Positions 9,396 through 17,411 of a stretch of DNA of 64,000 bases are shown in pieces; the stretch's first letter is position 1, and each line of letters opens with the position of its first letter. A program made the translations under genes and the position numbers. Under the pieces are notes generated by a model, which worked only from the letters and a program-made list of their open reading frames with translations, did not search any database and was not told the DNA's origin. Source of the DNA: an uncultured Clostridia bacterium (GTDB lineage Bacteria > Bacillota > Clostridia > Christensenellales > Aristaeellaceae); contig CAKUCW010000009.1 in assembly GCA_934643825.1 (NCBI GenBank), positions 4,751 to 68,750 on the forward strand. Reading direction: 5' to 3'.

Positions 9396-9424
9396 TTGCA
9401 TTTACTTTGTGATTGATATATCAT
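9396..9424 (+). promoter_or_regulatory. Probable promoter of the exported flavoprotein gene
   Basis: TTGCAT (9396-9401), a 17-bp spacer and TATCAT (9419-9424) lie in an AT-rich stretch 40 bases before the start codon. Confidence 0.5.
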
Positions 9425-9464
9425 AAACACAGTTCCCGGGAAGGGAAACAAAGGAGGAAAAACC

Positions 9465-11369
9465 ATGAAAAACAAGCTGATGGCGCTCGTGTTGGCGCTG
9501 TGTGTGCTGATGAGCCTTGCCTGCGGCGCCAGTGCCGCGATGACGGCAGGCACTTACAGTGCGACGGTCAGCGGCATGCATGGACCGATGACCGTGCAGG
9601 TCACTGTGAGTGAGGACAGGATTGAATCCGTCGAGGTGACGGAGAATGTGGAAACGCCCGGTCTGATCGATTGGCCGATGCGCGAGATTCCGCAGGAAGT
9701 CGTTGAGAATCAGTCCGTCAATGTGGATACCGTCACCGGCGTGACCGTGTCCAGCCGTGCCATCCTCTCCGGCGTTTCCAAGGCGCTGGAAGAAGCCGGC
9801 GCGAATCTCGACGATTTCAAAAAGCCTGTTGAGAAGGAAGTCGCCGAGGACGAAGAACTGACCGCAGACGTGATCATCGTGGGCGGCGGCGGAGCGGGTC
9901 TGGCGGCTGCCGTTGCGGCGACCGACGAGGGCGCAAGCGTCATCGTGATCGAAAAGACGGGCTTCTTTGGCGGCAATGCCATCGTTTCCGGCGGCATTTA
10001 TAACTGCCCTGACCCGGCGCTTCAGGATCATGCGGACATCACCAGCAGCCTGGATTCTCTGGTTGAAGATGCGCTGGCTGAGGAACCGGTCAGCGAGCTG
10101 CATAAGCAGGTGATGGACACGGTTCGCGAACAGTTTGAAGCGTACAAGCAGACCGACAAGAAGGTTTTCGACAGCCCCGAGTGGTTTGCTCTCCAGACGT
10201 GGAACGGCGGCGACAAGGTCGGCGATCTGGATATGCTGCTGACTTTTGCTGAAAATGCCTATCCGTCTCTTGAGTGGATCGAGGGAATGGGCATGCAGTT
10301 TGCCGATAAGATCAACTCTGCCAGCGGTTCGCTCTATATGCGTACGCATACTGCGGTGATGCCGAACGGCACGGGCTATTTCAAGGCGTTCGAGGGCAAC
10401 CTTGCGACGAAGGGCGACCTGTTCACCGCGATGATGGATACCACCGGCAAGAGCCTGATTATGGATGGCGATAAGGTTGTTGGCGTGAACGCTGTGGGCA
10501 AAGATGGACATAAGGTGACCCTGCATGCCAACAAGGGCGTGATTCTTGCAACCGGCGGCTTTGCCGGCAATGTCGAGATGCGCATGAAGTATTGCCAGAG
10601 CGAGAAGTGGCCGGATCTGAGCGCGAAGGTCGGCACGACCAATATGCCCGGTGTTACCGGCGACGGCATCTACATGGCTGAGAACGCGGGCGCTGAGCTG
10701 ATCAATATGGATCAGATCCAGCTGCTGCCGTATGCGAACCCGTGGACCGGCGCAACCTCCGATATCACGCTGACGTACAGCGCGAGCATTTATGTCAATA
10801 AGAACGGTGAGCGCTTCGTGCGCGAGGATGGACGCCGCGACGAGATGTCCCTGGGCATCATCGCTCAGCCGGACGGCTTGATGTATCAGGTGTTCAGCGC
10901 TGACGCTGTGCCGGATCCGAAGACCGGCAAAACGCTGGGCGATAAGACGGTTGCCTATTATCTCGAAAACCACCTTGCCGGTTATGTGCAGGCGGATACG
11001 ATCGAAGAATTGGCTGAGACCCTCGGCATGGATCCGGAAACCCTCAAGGCGACGATCGACGATTTCAACGCCTGTGTGCGCGGCGAGAAGACCGATGACT
11101 ACGGACGCATTACCTTCACCAAGGAACTCAAGACCGGTCCGTGGTACGCTTATCCGCGTAAGCCGGCTGCGCATCACACGATGGGCGGCGTGAACGTGGA
11201 CAAGGGTACGCATGCGCTCCGTGCAGACGGAACGCAGATCGAGGGTCTGTACTGCGCGGGCGAAATCACCGGTAACCTGCATGGCGCCAACCGCCTCGGC
11301 GGCAACGCGATCGTAGACTTCTGCGTGTTTGGCCGCATTGCGGGTACGAACGCGGCGAAGGGCGAGTAA
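9465..11369 (+). CDS. Exported FMN/FAD flavoprotein, fumarate reductase (flavocytochrome c)-like
   Basis: A 634-residue protein with a signal peptide ending near GASAA. Residues about 27-110 form an FMN-binding domain with DTVTGVT, close to the flavinylation motif whose threonine takes a phosphoester-linked FMN from ApbE. From about residue 130 an FAD-binding domain starts with VIIVGGGGAGLAAA and ends with ANRLGGNAIVD; HHTMGG and the ANR arginine match substrate-binding positions of soluble fumarate reductases. No heme motif is present, so electrons probably arrive through the FMN. Relatives reduce fumarate, urocanate or other enoates as extracellular electron sinks; the substrate here is unknown. 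A cysteine in SLAC is not a good lipobox. A strong SD (AAAGGAGG) precedes the ATG. Confidence 0.88.
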   Translation: MKNKLMALVLALCVLMSLACGASAAMTAGTYSATVSGMHGPMTVQVTVSEDRIESVEVTENVETPGLIDWPMREIPQEVVENQSVNVDTVTGVTVSSRAILSGVSKALEEAGANLDDFKKPVEKEVAEDEELTADVIIVGGGGAGLAAAVAATDEGASVIVIEKTGFFGGNAIVSGGIYNCPDPALQDHADITSSLDSLVEDALAEEPVSELHKQVMDTVREQFEAYKQTDKKVFDSPEWFALQTWNGGDKVGDLDMLLTFAENAYPSLEWIEGMGMQFADKINSASGSLYMRTHTAVMPNGTGYFKAFEGNLATKGDLFTAMMDTTGKSLIMDGDKVVGVNAVGKDGHKVTLHANKGVILATGGFAGNVEMRMKYCQSEKWPDLSAKVGTTNMPGVTGDGIYMAENAGAELINMDQIQLLPYANPWTGATSDITLTYSASIYVNKNGERFVREDGRRDEMSLGIIAQPDGLMYQVFSADAVPDPKTGKTLGDKTVAYYLENHLAGYVQADTIEELAETLGMDPETLKATIDDFNACVRGEKTDDYGRITFTKELKTGPWYAYPRKPAAHHTMGGVNVDKGTHALRADGTQIEGLYCAGEITGNLHGANRLGGNAIVDFCVFGRIAGTNAAKGE

Positions 11370-11394
11370 GCACCCAACTGAATCCTCATTTTCA

Positions 11395-11432
11395 GCGGGA
11401 AATGCAAAGATTTGCATTTCCTGCATTTTTTT
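11395..11432 (+). terminator. Rho-independent terminator of the flavoprotein gene
   Basis: A 14-bp stem (11395-11408 with 11411-11424, one G-U pair) is followed by a run of seven T. It lies 25 bases after the stop codon. Confidence 0.85.
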
Positions 11433-11444
11433 GTGAAAAAAGAG

Positions 11445-11473
11445 TTGACAACCGAACCAAACCCTGATATAAT
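11445..11473 (+). promoter_or_regulatory. Consensus promoter of tRNA-Ser
   Basis: Perfect TTGACA (11445-11450), 17-bp spacer, perfect TATAAT (11468-11473), about 30 bases before the tRNA. A full-consensus promoter fits a stable RNA gene. Confidence 0.85.
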
Positions 11474-11505
11474 AAATCTCGCTGATTGAGCAGCAGCCAA
11501 GTTCT

Positions 11506-11596
11506 GGAGAGTTGGCTGAGTGGTCTAAGGCGCACGACTGGAAATCGTGTGTGGGCTGATACCCCACCTAGGGTTCAAATCCCTAACTCTCCGCCA
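11506..11596 (+). tRNA. tRNA-Ser (anticodon GGA)
   Basis: The 7-bp acceptor stem pairs GGAGAGT (11506-11512) with ACTCTCC (11586-11592), followed by discriminator G and an encoded CCA (11594-11596). The anticodon stem CACGA/TCGTG encloses loop CTGGAAA, giving anticodon GGA, which reads UCC and UCU. A long variable arm, as expected for serine tRNA, and a GGTTCAAATCC T-arm are present. Confidence 0.97.
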
Positions 11597-11636
11597 AATC
11601 GCTTTTCTAGTGACAACTGGGAAAGCGATTTTTTCT
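11597..11636 (+). terminator. Terminator of tRNA-Ser
   Basis: The stem AAATCGCTTT (11597-11606) pairs with AAAGCGATTT (11622-11631) and is followed by a T-rich tail, directly after the tRNA CCA end. Confidence 0.85.
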
Positions 11637-11737
11637 TTAATTATCGTGAAATGAAAAATAAATCCGTTTCTCATGCGTCAGTTTGAAGAAAAACGTTTCG
11701 CGTAACATGCCGACGGTTCCTTTCAGGGAGGATAAAC

Positions 11738-12862
11738 ATGAAGATTTCAAAAAAAGATGCGCTGATGTGGTTCGAATTCTTTGCGGAACTTCCGGAAGAT
11801 GAAGAGTTGATGCCGCATCAGCAGGAGATCGCGCTGGCTGCGCTCGCGCAGATCGAAACGGCGGTCAACAAGCGCCGCGCCGAGAAGATGGCAAAGATCG
11901 ACGGCTTGCAGAGCCTGTCGGGGCGCACGTATTTTGTCGGCGACAAGGGAAAATTCCCGCGTGGCTGTGCGTCCTGCCTGATGGGGACGGGCTTGAGCGC
12001 GATTCGCAAGACGAACAAATGCAACGTGCAATGCAAGTTCTGCTATAACTACGGTGAGCTGGATTGCCAGCCGCCGATCGGCGAGGGCATGTGGGAAATC
12101 GGCGGCACGAAGTTCTATGAGGACGATATCGACCTGCTGCTGTCCATTCAGAAGAAGCCGACGGGCGTTGCGTATGTCTATCTTGAGCCGTTTATGGAGA
12201 TCGAGAAATACTACGGCGTCATCCGCAAGTTCCATGAGGCGGGCGTGCATCAGCACATGTACACCAACGGCACGCTGGCGACGGAGGAAAACCTGCGTGC
12301 GCTGGGTGAGGCGGGGCTTGATGAGCTGCGCTTCAATTTGGGCGCGTCCGGCTGTGCGGATCGGGTCATTGAGAACATCGCGATGGCGAAAAAGTATATC
12401 CGCTATGTCGGCATTGAAACGCCGATGACGCCGGAGCTTTACGAAACCTTCATGAAGAAGAAGGACAAGATTCTCGCGACGGGTTTCGATTTCATGAACT
12501 GCGCGGAACTGCATCTGAATCCGAACAACATCGACAACTACGAGGGCGAGAGCCTGTATATGGCGCGTCAGGGATACATTTCGCCCATCTGGAGCCGTGA
12601 TTTGACGCTTTCGCTGATGGAAACCGCTGTGCGCGAAAACTGGAAGCCGCTGATCCATGACTGCTCCAATCGGACGAAGTTTGCCCGCGACCTCAACCTG
12701 CGTGCGCATGAGGGCGGCTGGTTTGGCGCAAGCAGCTATGGAAGCGAGTTCCCGAGGATTCCCTTTGAGGCGTTCCTTCCGACGCTCAGAGACGCTGATT
12801 TCCGGTTTGTCGAAGAAGAACCGCTGCCCATCGGCTACCGTCCGGGGGATATCGTGCTTTGA
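11738..12862 (+). CDS. Radical SAM protein of unknown function
   Basis: A 374-residue protein with the radical SAM cluster motif C95-x3-C99-x2-C102 (KCNVQCKFCYNYG), which would bind a 4Fe-4S cluster that cleaves S-adenosylmethionine. Further cysteine-containing spots (RGCASC at 77-80, FMNCAEL, IHDCSN) might bind another cluster or zinc. No SPASM pattern is clear and the reaction is unknown. An AGGGAGG site precedes the ATG. Its stop overlaps the start of a secreted C39-like protein (TGATG), so the two are translationally coupled and may work together. I do not recognise a named family. Confidence 0.8.
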   Translation: MKISKKDALMWFEFFAELPEDEELMPHQQEIALAALAQIETAVNKRRAEKMAKIDGLQSLSGRTYFVGDKGKFPRGCASCLMGTGLSAIRKTNKCNVQCKFCYNYGELDCQPPIGEGMWEIGGTKFYEDDIDLLLSIQKKPTGVAYVYLEPFMEIEKYYGVIRKFHEAGVHQHMYTNGTLATEENLRALGEAGLDELRFNLGASGCADRVIENIAMAKKYIRYVGIETPMTPELYETFMKKKDKILATGFDFMNCAELHLNPNNIDNYEGESLYMARQGYISPIWSRDLTLSLMETAVRENWKPLIHDCSNRTKFARDLNLRAHEGGWFGASSYGSEFPRIPFEAFLPTLRDADFRFVEEEPLPIGYRPGDIVL

Positions 12863-13479
12863 TGAAACGCTGGATGGCGGGCACGGCGGCGTTTCTGCTG
12901 GCTGTGAGCTGCTGCACATCGGCATATGCGCAGAAAAAGAAGCCGGTTGAGCCGCTGCTGCTGGATATCCCGCTGTATTATCAGCAGGATTATCCCGACA
13001 ACGCCGTTTCGTGGCACGGAGAAGAAACGTCGGTGGCGCAGTCCGGATGCGGCGCGGTGTGCGTGTCGATGGTCATCGGGTATTTTTATCCGGAGGAAGA
13101 GCCTGAACCGGATGAGGTCATGCGTCTGGCGGGCGACATGGAACTGTATCGCGGCGACGGGCTTGGACGAGATGCTCTGCGTTTGCTGCTGGCTGAATAC
13201 GGCGTTACGGGGCGATGGCGCATGCTGGATGCGCGGGCGATTGAGAATACACTCCGAAAGGGCAAGATGATCATCGTCTATGTCGGTCCGGGATATTTCA
13301 CGGGAAGCGGGCATTATATCGTTTTGCGCGGCATTGCGGAAAATGGGGAGCTTCTCGTTGCCGATCCGAACAGCAAAGAGAATACGGAGGAAAAGACGTA
13401 TCGCTTTGCGGAGATTATTCGGCAGGCGAAAGGCGATTATCCGTTCATGATCTGCGAAATCGCGGAGAAAAAACCATAA
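12862..13479 (+). CDS. Secreted C39-like peptidase-fold protein
   Basis: A 205-residue protein with a signal peptide (hydrophobic AAFLLAVSCCTSAYA). The mature part looks like the peptidase C39-like family: SGCGAVCVSMV supplies the cysteine, GSGHYIVLRGI the histidine and VADPNS the aspartate of a papain-like triad. Such proteins are secreted cysteine proteases or inactive relatives; the substrate is unknown. The ATG at 12862 overlaps the preceding stop; a TTG one codon earlier is possible. A weak hairpin follows at about 13483-13510. The remaining sequence to the next promoter at 13667 shows no gene. Confidence 0.75.
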   Translation: MKRWMAGTAAFLLAVSCCTSAYAQKKKPVEPLLLDIPLYYQQDYPDNAVSWHGEETSVAQSGCGAVCVSMVIGYFYPEEEPEPDEVMRLAGDMELYRGDGLGRDALRLLLAEYGVTGRWRMLDARAIENTLRKGKMIIVYVGPGYFTGSGHYIVLRGIAENGELLVADPNSKENTEEKTYRFAEIIRQAKGDYPFMICEIAEKKP

Positions 13480-13666
13480 ATCAGGGGGATTGCCAGGAGC
13501 AGTCCTCCTTTTCTGTATCCCTTATTCAAGTTGACGCCAAAAAAAGGGAGTCGGGGAAAACCCATCGGATGGATTCAACGCAGCGGAAATCGCGAGGACG
13601 GATCTGTGTTTCTGTTTTCAGGAGTGGCTGTGTTATTCCTCATCTGGTTTTTTTAATCAAAAGGTC

Positions 13667-13706
13667 TTGACAAACTGCTTCAACTGTATATACTGTACAT
13701 ATACAG
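13667..13706 (+). promoter_or_regulatory. Promoter with overlapping dyad operator for the GntR/ABC operon
   Basis: TTGACA (13667-13672), 16-bp spacer and TATACT (13689-13694). The inverted repeat CTGTATAT (13684-13691) with ATATACAG (13699-13706) covers the -10 box. Such a dyad at this position is expected for autorepression by the YtrA-type GntR regulator encoded 25 bases downstream. Confidence 0.75.
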
Positions 13707-13730
13707 CTAAACGCAAAGGGGAGGAATGAT

Positions 13731-14120
13731 TTGAACGTCATCATCAGCAATGCATCCGGCATGCCGATCTATGAGCAGATTGTTTCGCAAATCAAGCAGA
13801 AGATTTTGAGCGGAGAATTGATGGAGGGCGAGATGCTGCCGTCCATTCGTGCGCTTGCCAAGGATTTGCGCATCAGTGTGATTACGACCAAACGGGCATA
13901 CGACGAGCTGGAGCATGAAGGGTTGATTTGCACAGTGGCGGGCAAAGGATGCTTTGTCGCCGCACGCAATAAAGAATGGGTTCGGGAAGAACTCCTGCGG
14001 AAGATCGAGGAGCATTTGCAGGAGATATCGGTGCTGGCGTCGCAGGCGGGCGTCAGCGGAGAAGAGCTGTGCGTCATGCTGCGCACGCTGAATGAGGAGG
14101 ATGAACATGAACGCCATTGA
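13731..14120 (+). CDS. GntR family regulator, YtrA-like
   Basis: A 129-residue regulator with an N-terminal winged helix (PIYEQIVSQIKQKI, LPSIRALAKDL) and a short helical C-terminus, the size of the YtrA subfamily, which controls linked ABC transporters. The TTG at 13731 is taken as start because an AAAGGGGAGG site lies 7 bases before it and the family begins with MNVIISN; a nearby ATG at 13726 is out of frame. It overlaps the ABC ATPase gene by 14 bases, so the regulator and the transporter are one unit. It probably represses its own operon through the dyad at the promoter. Confidence 0.9.
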   Translation: MNVIISNASGMPIYEQIVSQIKQKILSGELMEGEMLPSIRALAKDLRISVITTKRAYDELEHEGLICTVAGKGCFVAARNKEWVREELLRKIEEHLQEISVLASQAGVSGEELCVMLRTLNEEDEHERH

Positions 14121-14961
14121 GTTGAAACAGGTGAAAAAGCGTTACGGCGATTTTGCGCTGAATAATGTGAATCTCACTCTGCCGCAAGGCTGTGTGCTGG
14201 GGCTGATCGGGGAAAACGGAGCCGGAAAATCGACGCTGATCCGCATGATGTGCGGCATGTGCAAGCCGGACGGCGGCGAAGTTGTCGTGCTGGGCGAGCG
14301 GGCAGGTCGGTCTGCGGCGTTTACCCGAGTCAAGCAGGATATCGGCGTCGTGCTGGACGAGGCGTGTCTGCCGGATGAACTGACCGCGCCGCAGATTGCT
14401 CAGTGCATGCGCGGCATATACACACACTGGGATGACGAGGTATTCGGCGGCTTCATTCGGCGGTTCGCTCTGCCGGAAGATAAGGCGGTCAGGCATTATT
14501 CCCGCGGCATGAAGATGAAGCTCGCGATTGCGGTTGCGATGAGCCATCATGCGAAGCTGCTGCTGCTTGACGAAGCAACGAGTGGGCTTGATCCGATCGT
14601 GCGCGATGATATTCTGGATGTGTTCAATGAGTTCACCCGTCAGGAGGATCATTCGGTTCTCATCAGCTCGCATATCGTTTCGGATTTGGAGAAGATTTGC
14701 GACTATGTGGTGTTTATGCATAAAGGCAATGTGATTCTCAGCGAGGAAAAGGACAGACTGCTTGAAAAATACGCGCTGATTGCGATGGAGCGTGCGCAGT
14801 ATGATGCCATGCCGAAGGCGGGTGTGCGGAGGATGCTCGATGCGCACGGCACGGTTCATGTCCTGATGGAGAGGGAATATGTGCCGCACGGCATGCCGCT
14901 CGAACGGCTGGGGCTTGAGGATATGATGCTGATGATTGAGAAAGGGGAGGAGATTCGGTGA
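14107..14961 (+). CDS. ABC transporter ATP-binding protein
   Basis: A 284-residue ATPase. Walker A is GENGAGKST, the signature is replaced by YSRGMKMKLA, and Walker B is LLLLDEATSGLD. The signature RGM in place of SGGQ is common in the antibiotic/peptide exporter ATPases linked to YtrA regulators. The ATG at 14107 is chosen because it sits 6 bases after GAGGAGG; an earlier in-frame ATG at 14092 lacks a ribosome site. The stop overlaps the permease start (GTGA). Substrate unknown; cell-envelope stress or peptide resistance is a guess from family context. Confidence 0.93.
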   Translation: MNAIELKQVKKRYGDFALNNVNLTLPQGCVLGLIGENGAGKSTLIRMMCGMCKPDGGEVVVLGERAGRSAAFTRVKQDIGVVLDEACLPDELTAPQIAQCMRGIYTHWDDEVFGGFIRRFALPEDKAVRHYSRGMKMKLAIAVAMSHHAKLLLLDEATSGLDPIVRDDILDVFNEFTRQEDHSVLISSHIVSDLEKICDYVVFMHKGNVILSEEKDRLLEKYALIAMERAQYDAMPKAGVRRMLDAHGTVHVLMEREYVPHGMPLERLGLEDMMLMIEKGEEIR

Positions 14962-15545
14962 AAGGGCTGATGATGAAGGATGTTTTCACGGCGAAAAAGA
15001 TCCTTCTGGTTTACTTTTTGATGATTGTTCTGTTTTCTTTCGGTGGAACGCAGACCATGCTGTTTGCATTGATTTATGCGCTGATGCTTCCCGTCAACAT
15101 GTGCAGCTATGATGAGCGCAGTCGTTTTGATCGGATGATGCCCGCGCTTCCGCTGACAGGGCTTCAATGCGTTCTGGATAAGTACATCATCACCTACATC
15201 TGTGCGGCGGTGATGATGGTGCTGTCGGTAGGGACGACCAGCGCACGCTGCGGTGCATGGACGATACCGGAGAATATGCTGGGTTCACTGGCAGTCATGC
15301 TGATGACCCATGCGATTGTCATGCCGGCGCTTATTCGCTTCGGCGTGGCAAAGGCGCAGGCGGTCTATCTCGGTGCAATCATCATAGAGGGAGCTTTAAT
15401 CGCTTTGATTTCCCGCTTGGGCGGGATGAATATGTTGATGAACATCCCTTCTGTCGAAATCGGGATTTTTGTTTTCGTGCTGGCAATCAACATAGCTTCC
15501 ATTTTTGTTTCGGCAAAGATGTTTGACTTGAGGGCTGAGCAATAA
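14958..15545 (+). CDS. ABC-2 type membrane permease
   Basis: A 195-residue protein with about five to six hydrophobic segments, resembling the ABC-2 membrane family found with YtrA-type regulators. The GTG start at 14958 overlaps the stop of the ATPase gene and follows AAAGGGGAGG. With the ATPase it would form an exporter. A family A repeat begins at its stop codon, and the repeat hairpin may act as its terminator. Confidence 0.8.
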   Translation: MKGLMMKDVFTAKKILLVYFLMIVLFSFGGTQTMLFALIYALMLPVNMCSYDERSRFDRMMPALPLTGLQCVLDKYIITYICAAVMMVLSVGTTSARCGAWTIPENMLGSLAVMLMTHAIVMPALIRFGVAKAQAVYLGAIIIEGALIALISRLGGMNMLMNIPSVEIGIFVFVLAINIASIFVSAKMFDLRAEQ

Positions 15546-15754
15546 GCGGACTGAGTCCGCTTTCACTTCCGCCCAAGTTAGCCAAGCATGATCGTTTTGC
15601 GCACGCGGGCGAATTTACGCAGTTTTCTATGCGACAATAAACGGGCTGAGTCCGCTTTCACTTCCGCCCAAGTTAGCAAAGCATGATCGTTTTGCGCATG
15701 CGGGCGATTTTACGCACTTACTTCCACCGAAGTTTACACCATGTACTATGCGTC
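15544..15754 (-). repeat. Family A repeat, two copies plus a fragment, reverse orientation
   Basis: Copy one runs 15544-15633 and copy two 15641-15720 (97-bp period). A shortened third piece (about 15719-15754) keeps only ACTTCCACCGAAGT and the CTATGCGTC end. Each begins with a hairpin, GCGGACTGAGTCCGC in copy one, followed by TTTCACTTCCGCC. The orientation is opposite to the copies at 9164. The first hairpin overlaps the permease stop codon. Confidence 0.85.
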
Positions 15755-15760
15755 AAAAAA

Positions 15761-15948
15761 GACGGTTCGCCCCGGCAAAGAGGCGAACCGTTCAGCTTGT
15801 TGACATAAGCAATCTTGGTTTGAATAGCAAAATCAAGAAATTCAGCTATTCTTTCATTTGCGGAAAGGGCTATTCTCCCCCCTTCGGGGGGAGAATAGCT
15901 TTTTGTCTACAGTCTGGACGGTTTGCCCCGACAAAGAGACGAACCGTT
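15761..15948 (+). repeat. Direct-repeat hairpins (family C) flanking repeat B
   Basis: Two 32-base elements, 15761-15792 and 15917-15948, share 29 of 32 bases in the same orientation. Each can fold into a hairpin built on ACGGTT and AACCGT. They bracket the family B element exactly on its right side and by 47 bases on its left. Confidence 0.75.
15840..15916 (+). repeat. Family B hairpin repeat (left copy)
   Basis: A 77-base element containing a strong 13-bp-class hairpin (15869-15899, GCTATTCTCCCC...GGGGAGAATAGC) followed by TTTTT. Its reverse complement, apart from one missing C and a flipped loop, occupies 63925-64000. The hairpin can terminate transcription on the + strand. Confidence 0.85.
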
Positions 15949-15963
15949 TTGCTATGGATGCGG

Positions 15964-16209
15964 TCAGCAGGAGAACTTGCCGCGAACCTGAGCAATCTGC
16001 TGAGCGTCGGCTTGCTGGGTCTGATACCAGCCGCGTGAGGACATTTCGCCGTAGATTCGCGACTGCATGTCCAGGCTTTCGCCCAGCGCACCGTCAAATG
16101 TCTGGTGGACATTCGGCGTATCGGATTCGATGGCGCCGTGCAGATAGAGGTCGCAGACGCCTTTGGTCGTCAGAAGAAGGTCTTCCATGATTTTCTGGTC
16201 GTTGTTCAT
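15964..16209 (-). CDS. Spore coat protein, CotF-like
   Basis: An 81-residue protein resembling the Coat_F domain: an N-terminal MNNDQKIMEDLLLTTKGVCDLY helix region followed by a second helix with many glutamines, of the ferritin-like small coat protein type. It would be made in the mother cell and placed in the spore coat. A strong AAGGAGG lies before the ATG. It is the second gene of a two-gene minus-strand operon with a related short protein 13 bases upstream, pointing to a sporulating host. Confidence 0.78.
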   Translation of the reverse strand: MNNDQKIMEDLLLTTKGVCDLYLHGAIESDTPNVHQTFDGALGESLDMQSRIYGEMSSRGWYQTQQADAQQIAQVRGKFSC

Positions 16210-16222
16210 TGCGCTTTCCTCC

Positions 16223-16396
16223 TTATACCAGACCCATCAAGTGGTTGAACAGCTGCTTGTGCGCGTTGTGCAGCTGGTGTGCGCAGGCTTTCAGCTGAGG
16301 GTCGGTCAGCGCACGTTCCGCGTCCTGACACTGTGCCATCAGAAATTGCTCGTGTCCGAGCGCATCCTCAATATAAAGCAGTTCCTTGGGACTCAT
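16223..16396 (-). CDS. Small spore-coat-associated protein (Coat_F-like)
   Basis: A 57-residue helical protein (MSPKELLYIEDALGHEQFL) resembling the first half of CotF-type coat proteins, which are often encoded as adjacent small genes. The ATG at 16396 is chosen since it sits 8 bases after GGAGG; an upstream in-frame GTG overlaps that ribosome site. It probably heterodimerises with the downstream 81-residue protein. No sigma-A promoter is visible upstream on this strand, as expected if a sporulation sigma factor drives it, but I cannot assign the box. Confidence 0.68.
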   Translation of the reverse strand: MSPKELLYIEDALGHEQFLMAQCQDAERALTDPQLKACAHQLHNAHKQLFNHLMGLV

Positions 16397-16590
16397 CAAA
16401 AACACCTCCGTGGAGCAGGATGCGCATTTGAAAGAAAAATATGCAGGCTGTCAACCGCAGTATAGCGGTTTTAGCGAATCGTTTTGTTTCTGTGCGACAG
16501 CGTGAGCGGCTTTGATATCGATCGGATGTTGTTCATCCGAATGCGACTTTCCTGCTAAAGCGAAGACTTTTCTCAGGTCAGCGTTTTTCG

Positions 16591-16620
16591 TTGACAGGCA
16601 TGCCCATAACGTGCTAAAGT
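16591..16620 (+). promoter_or_regulatory. Promoter of the nitroreductase gene
   Basis: TTGACA (16591-16596), 18-bp spacer, TAAAGT (16615-16620), 57 bases before the start codon. Confidence 0.55.
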
Positions 16621-16676
16621 ATACAGGTATGAATCTATCGGGCATATGCCCTTTTTGACAGGAGAGCGGTTTACAG

Positions 16677-17393
16677 ATGTTTGAACTCAATATTCAGAAA
16701 AGCTGGATCGACGCGCTGAACAAGCGCAGCTCTGTGCGCCAATATACCGGAGCGCCGGACAAGGAACAGCTCGATAAGCTGGGCGAAACCTGCCGCAAGC
16801 TGAGCTGGCAGGGCGTGAAGATCCGCATGTTCAAGGGACCGGGTCTGAAGAGCCAGATCAAGGGTACGGACGTTTATGCGGTCATCATTGCCAAGCGCGG
16901 TACGCCGATGGAGGTCGAAGGCTTCATGGGCGAAGCGCTTGTTCTGGAAGCGACGGCGATGGGGCTGGGCACCTGCTGGCTCGGCGCGGGCTTTTATCCG
17001 GATATCATCACCCGCAATGTTGATTTGCAAAGCGATGAGAGCGTGCATTGCGTGATTGCGCTGGGCAAGGCGAACCTGCCTGCGTTTGCGCCCAAGCGCA
17101 AGGATCTGGTCAAGGTCTGCGACATGACGGAAGAGCAGCTGGGTCAGCTCGGCGCATGGCAGAAGGAAGCCGTGCTTGCCGCAAGGCTTGCGCCCAGCGC
17201 GATGAACCAGCAGCCGTGGAAGATCGTTGCGGATAAGACGAGCGTTTCCATTCTGGAGCAGAGCGTGCTGTTTAAGAAATATGCACCGCTCGATCGCGGA
17301 ATCTGCATGCTGCATGCGACGGTGGGCGCGGCGAAGGCTGGCAGAAACGCCGTTTGGAAAAAGGTCGATGGCGGCTATACGATGAAGGCGTAA
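16677..17393 (+). CDS. Nitroreductase family protein
   Basis: A 238-residue FMN-dependent nitroreductase-like protein. The N-terminal ALNKRSSVRQY is the FMN-phosphate-binding start of the family; GFMGEALVLEATAMGLGTCWLG is typical of the central flavin domain, and APSAMNQQPWK occurs in the second half. The arrangement resembles the single-chain TM1586-type nitroreductases. The substrate is unknown; relatives reduce nitro compounds, quinones or flavins with NAD(P)H. An AGGAG site lies about 11 bases before the ATG. It has its own promoter and terminator, so it is monocistronic. Confidence 0.85.
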   Translation: MFELNIQKSWIDALNKRSSVRQYTGAPDKEQLDKLGETCRKLSWQGVKIRMFKGPGLKSQIKGTDVYAVIIAKRGTPMEVEGFMGEALVLEATAMGLGTCWLGAGFYPDIITRNVDLQSDESVHCVIALGKANLPAFAPKRKDLVKVCDMTEEQLGQLGAWQKEAVLAARLAPSAMNQQPWKIVADKTSVSILEQSVLFKKYAPLDRGICMLHATVGAAKAGRNAVWKKVDGGYTMKA

Positions 17394-17411
17394 ACTGATT
17401 TTAAACAAAGC

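Noticed and set aside
13480..13666. A hidden small gene between the C39-like gene and the GntR promoter
   Set aside because: No frame with a ribosome site on either strand; only a weak hairpin near 13483-13510 is visible.
15748..16190. Short + strand frames through the repeat region and opposite the coat genes
   Set aside because: They run through hairpin repeats and overlap the two coat genes, which have strong ribosome sites on the other strand.
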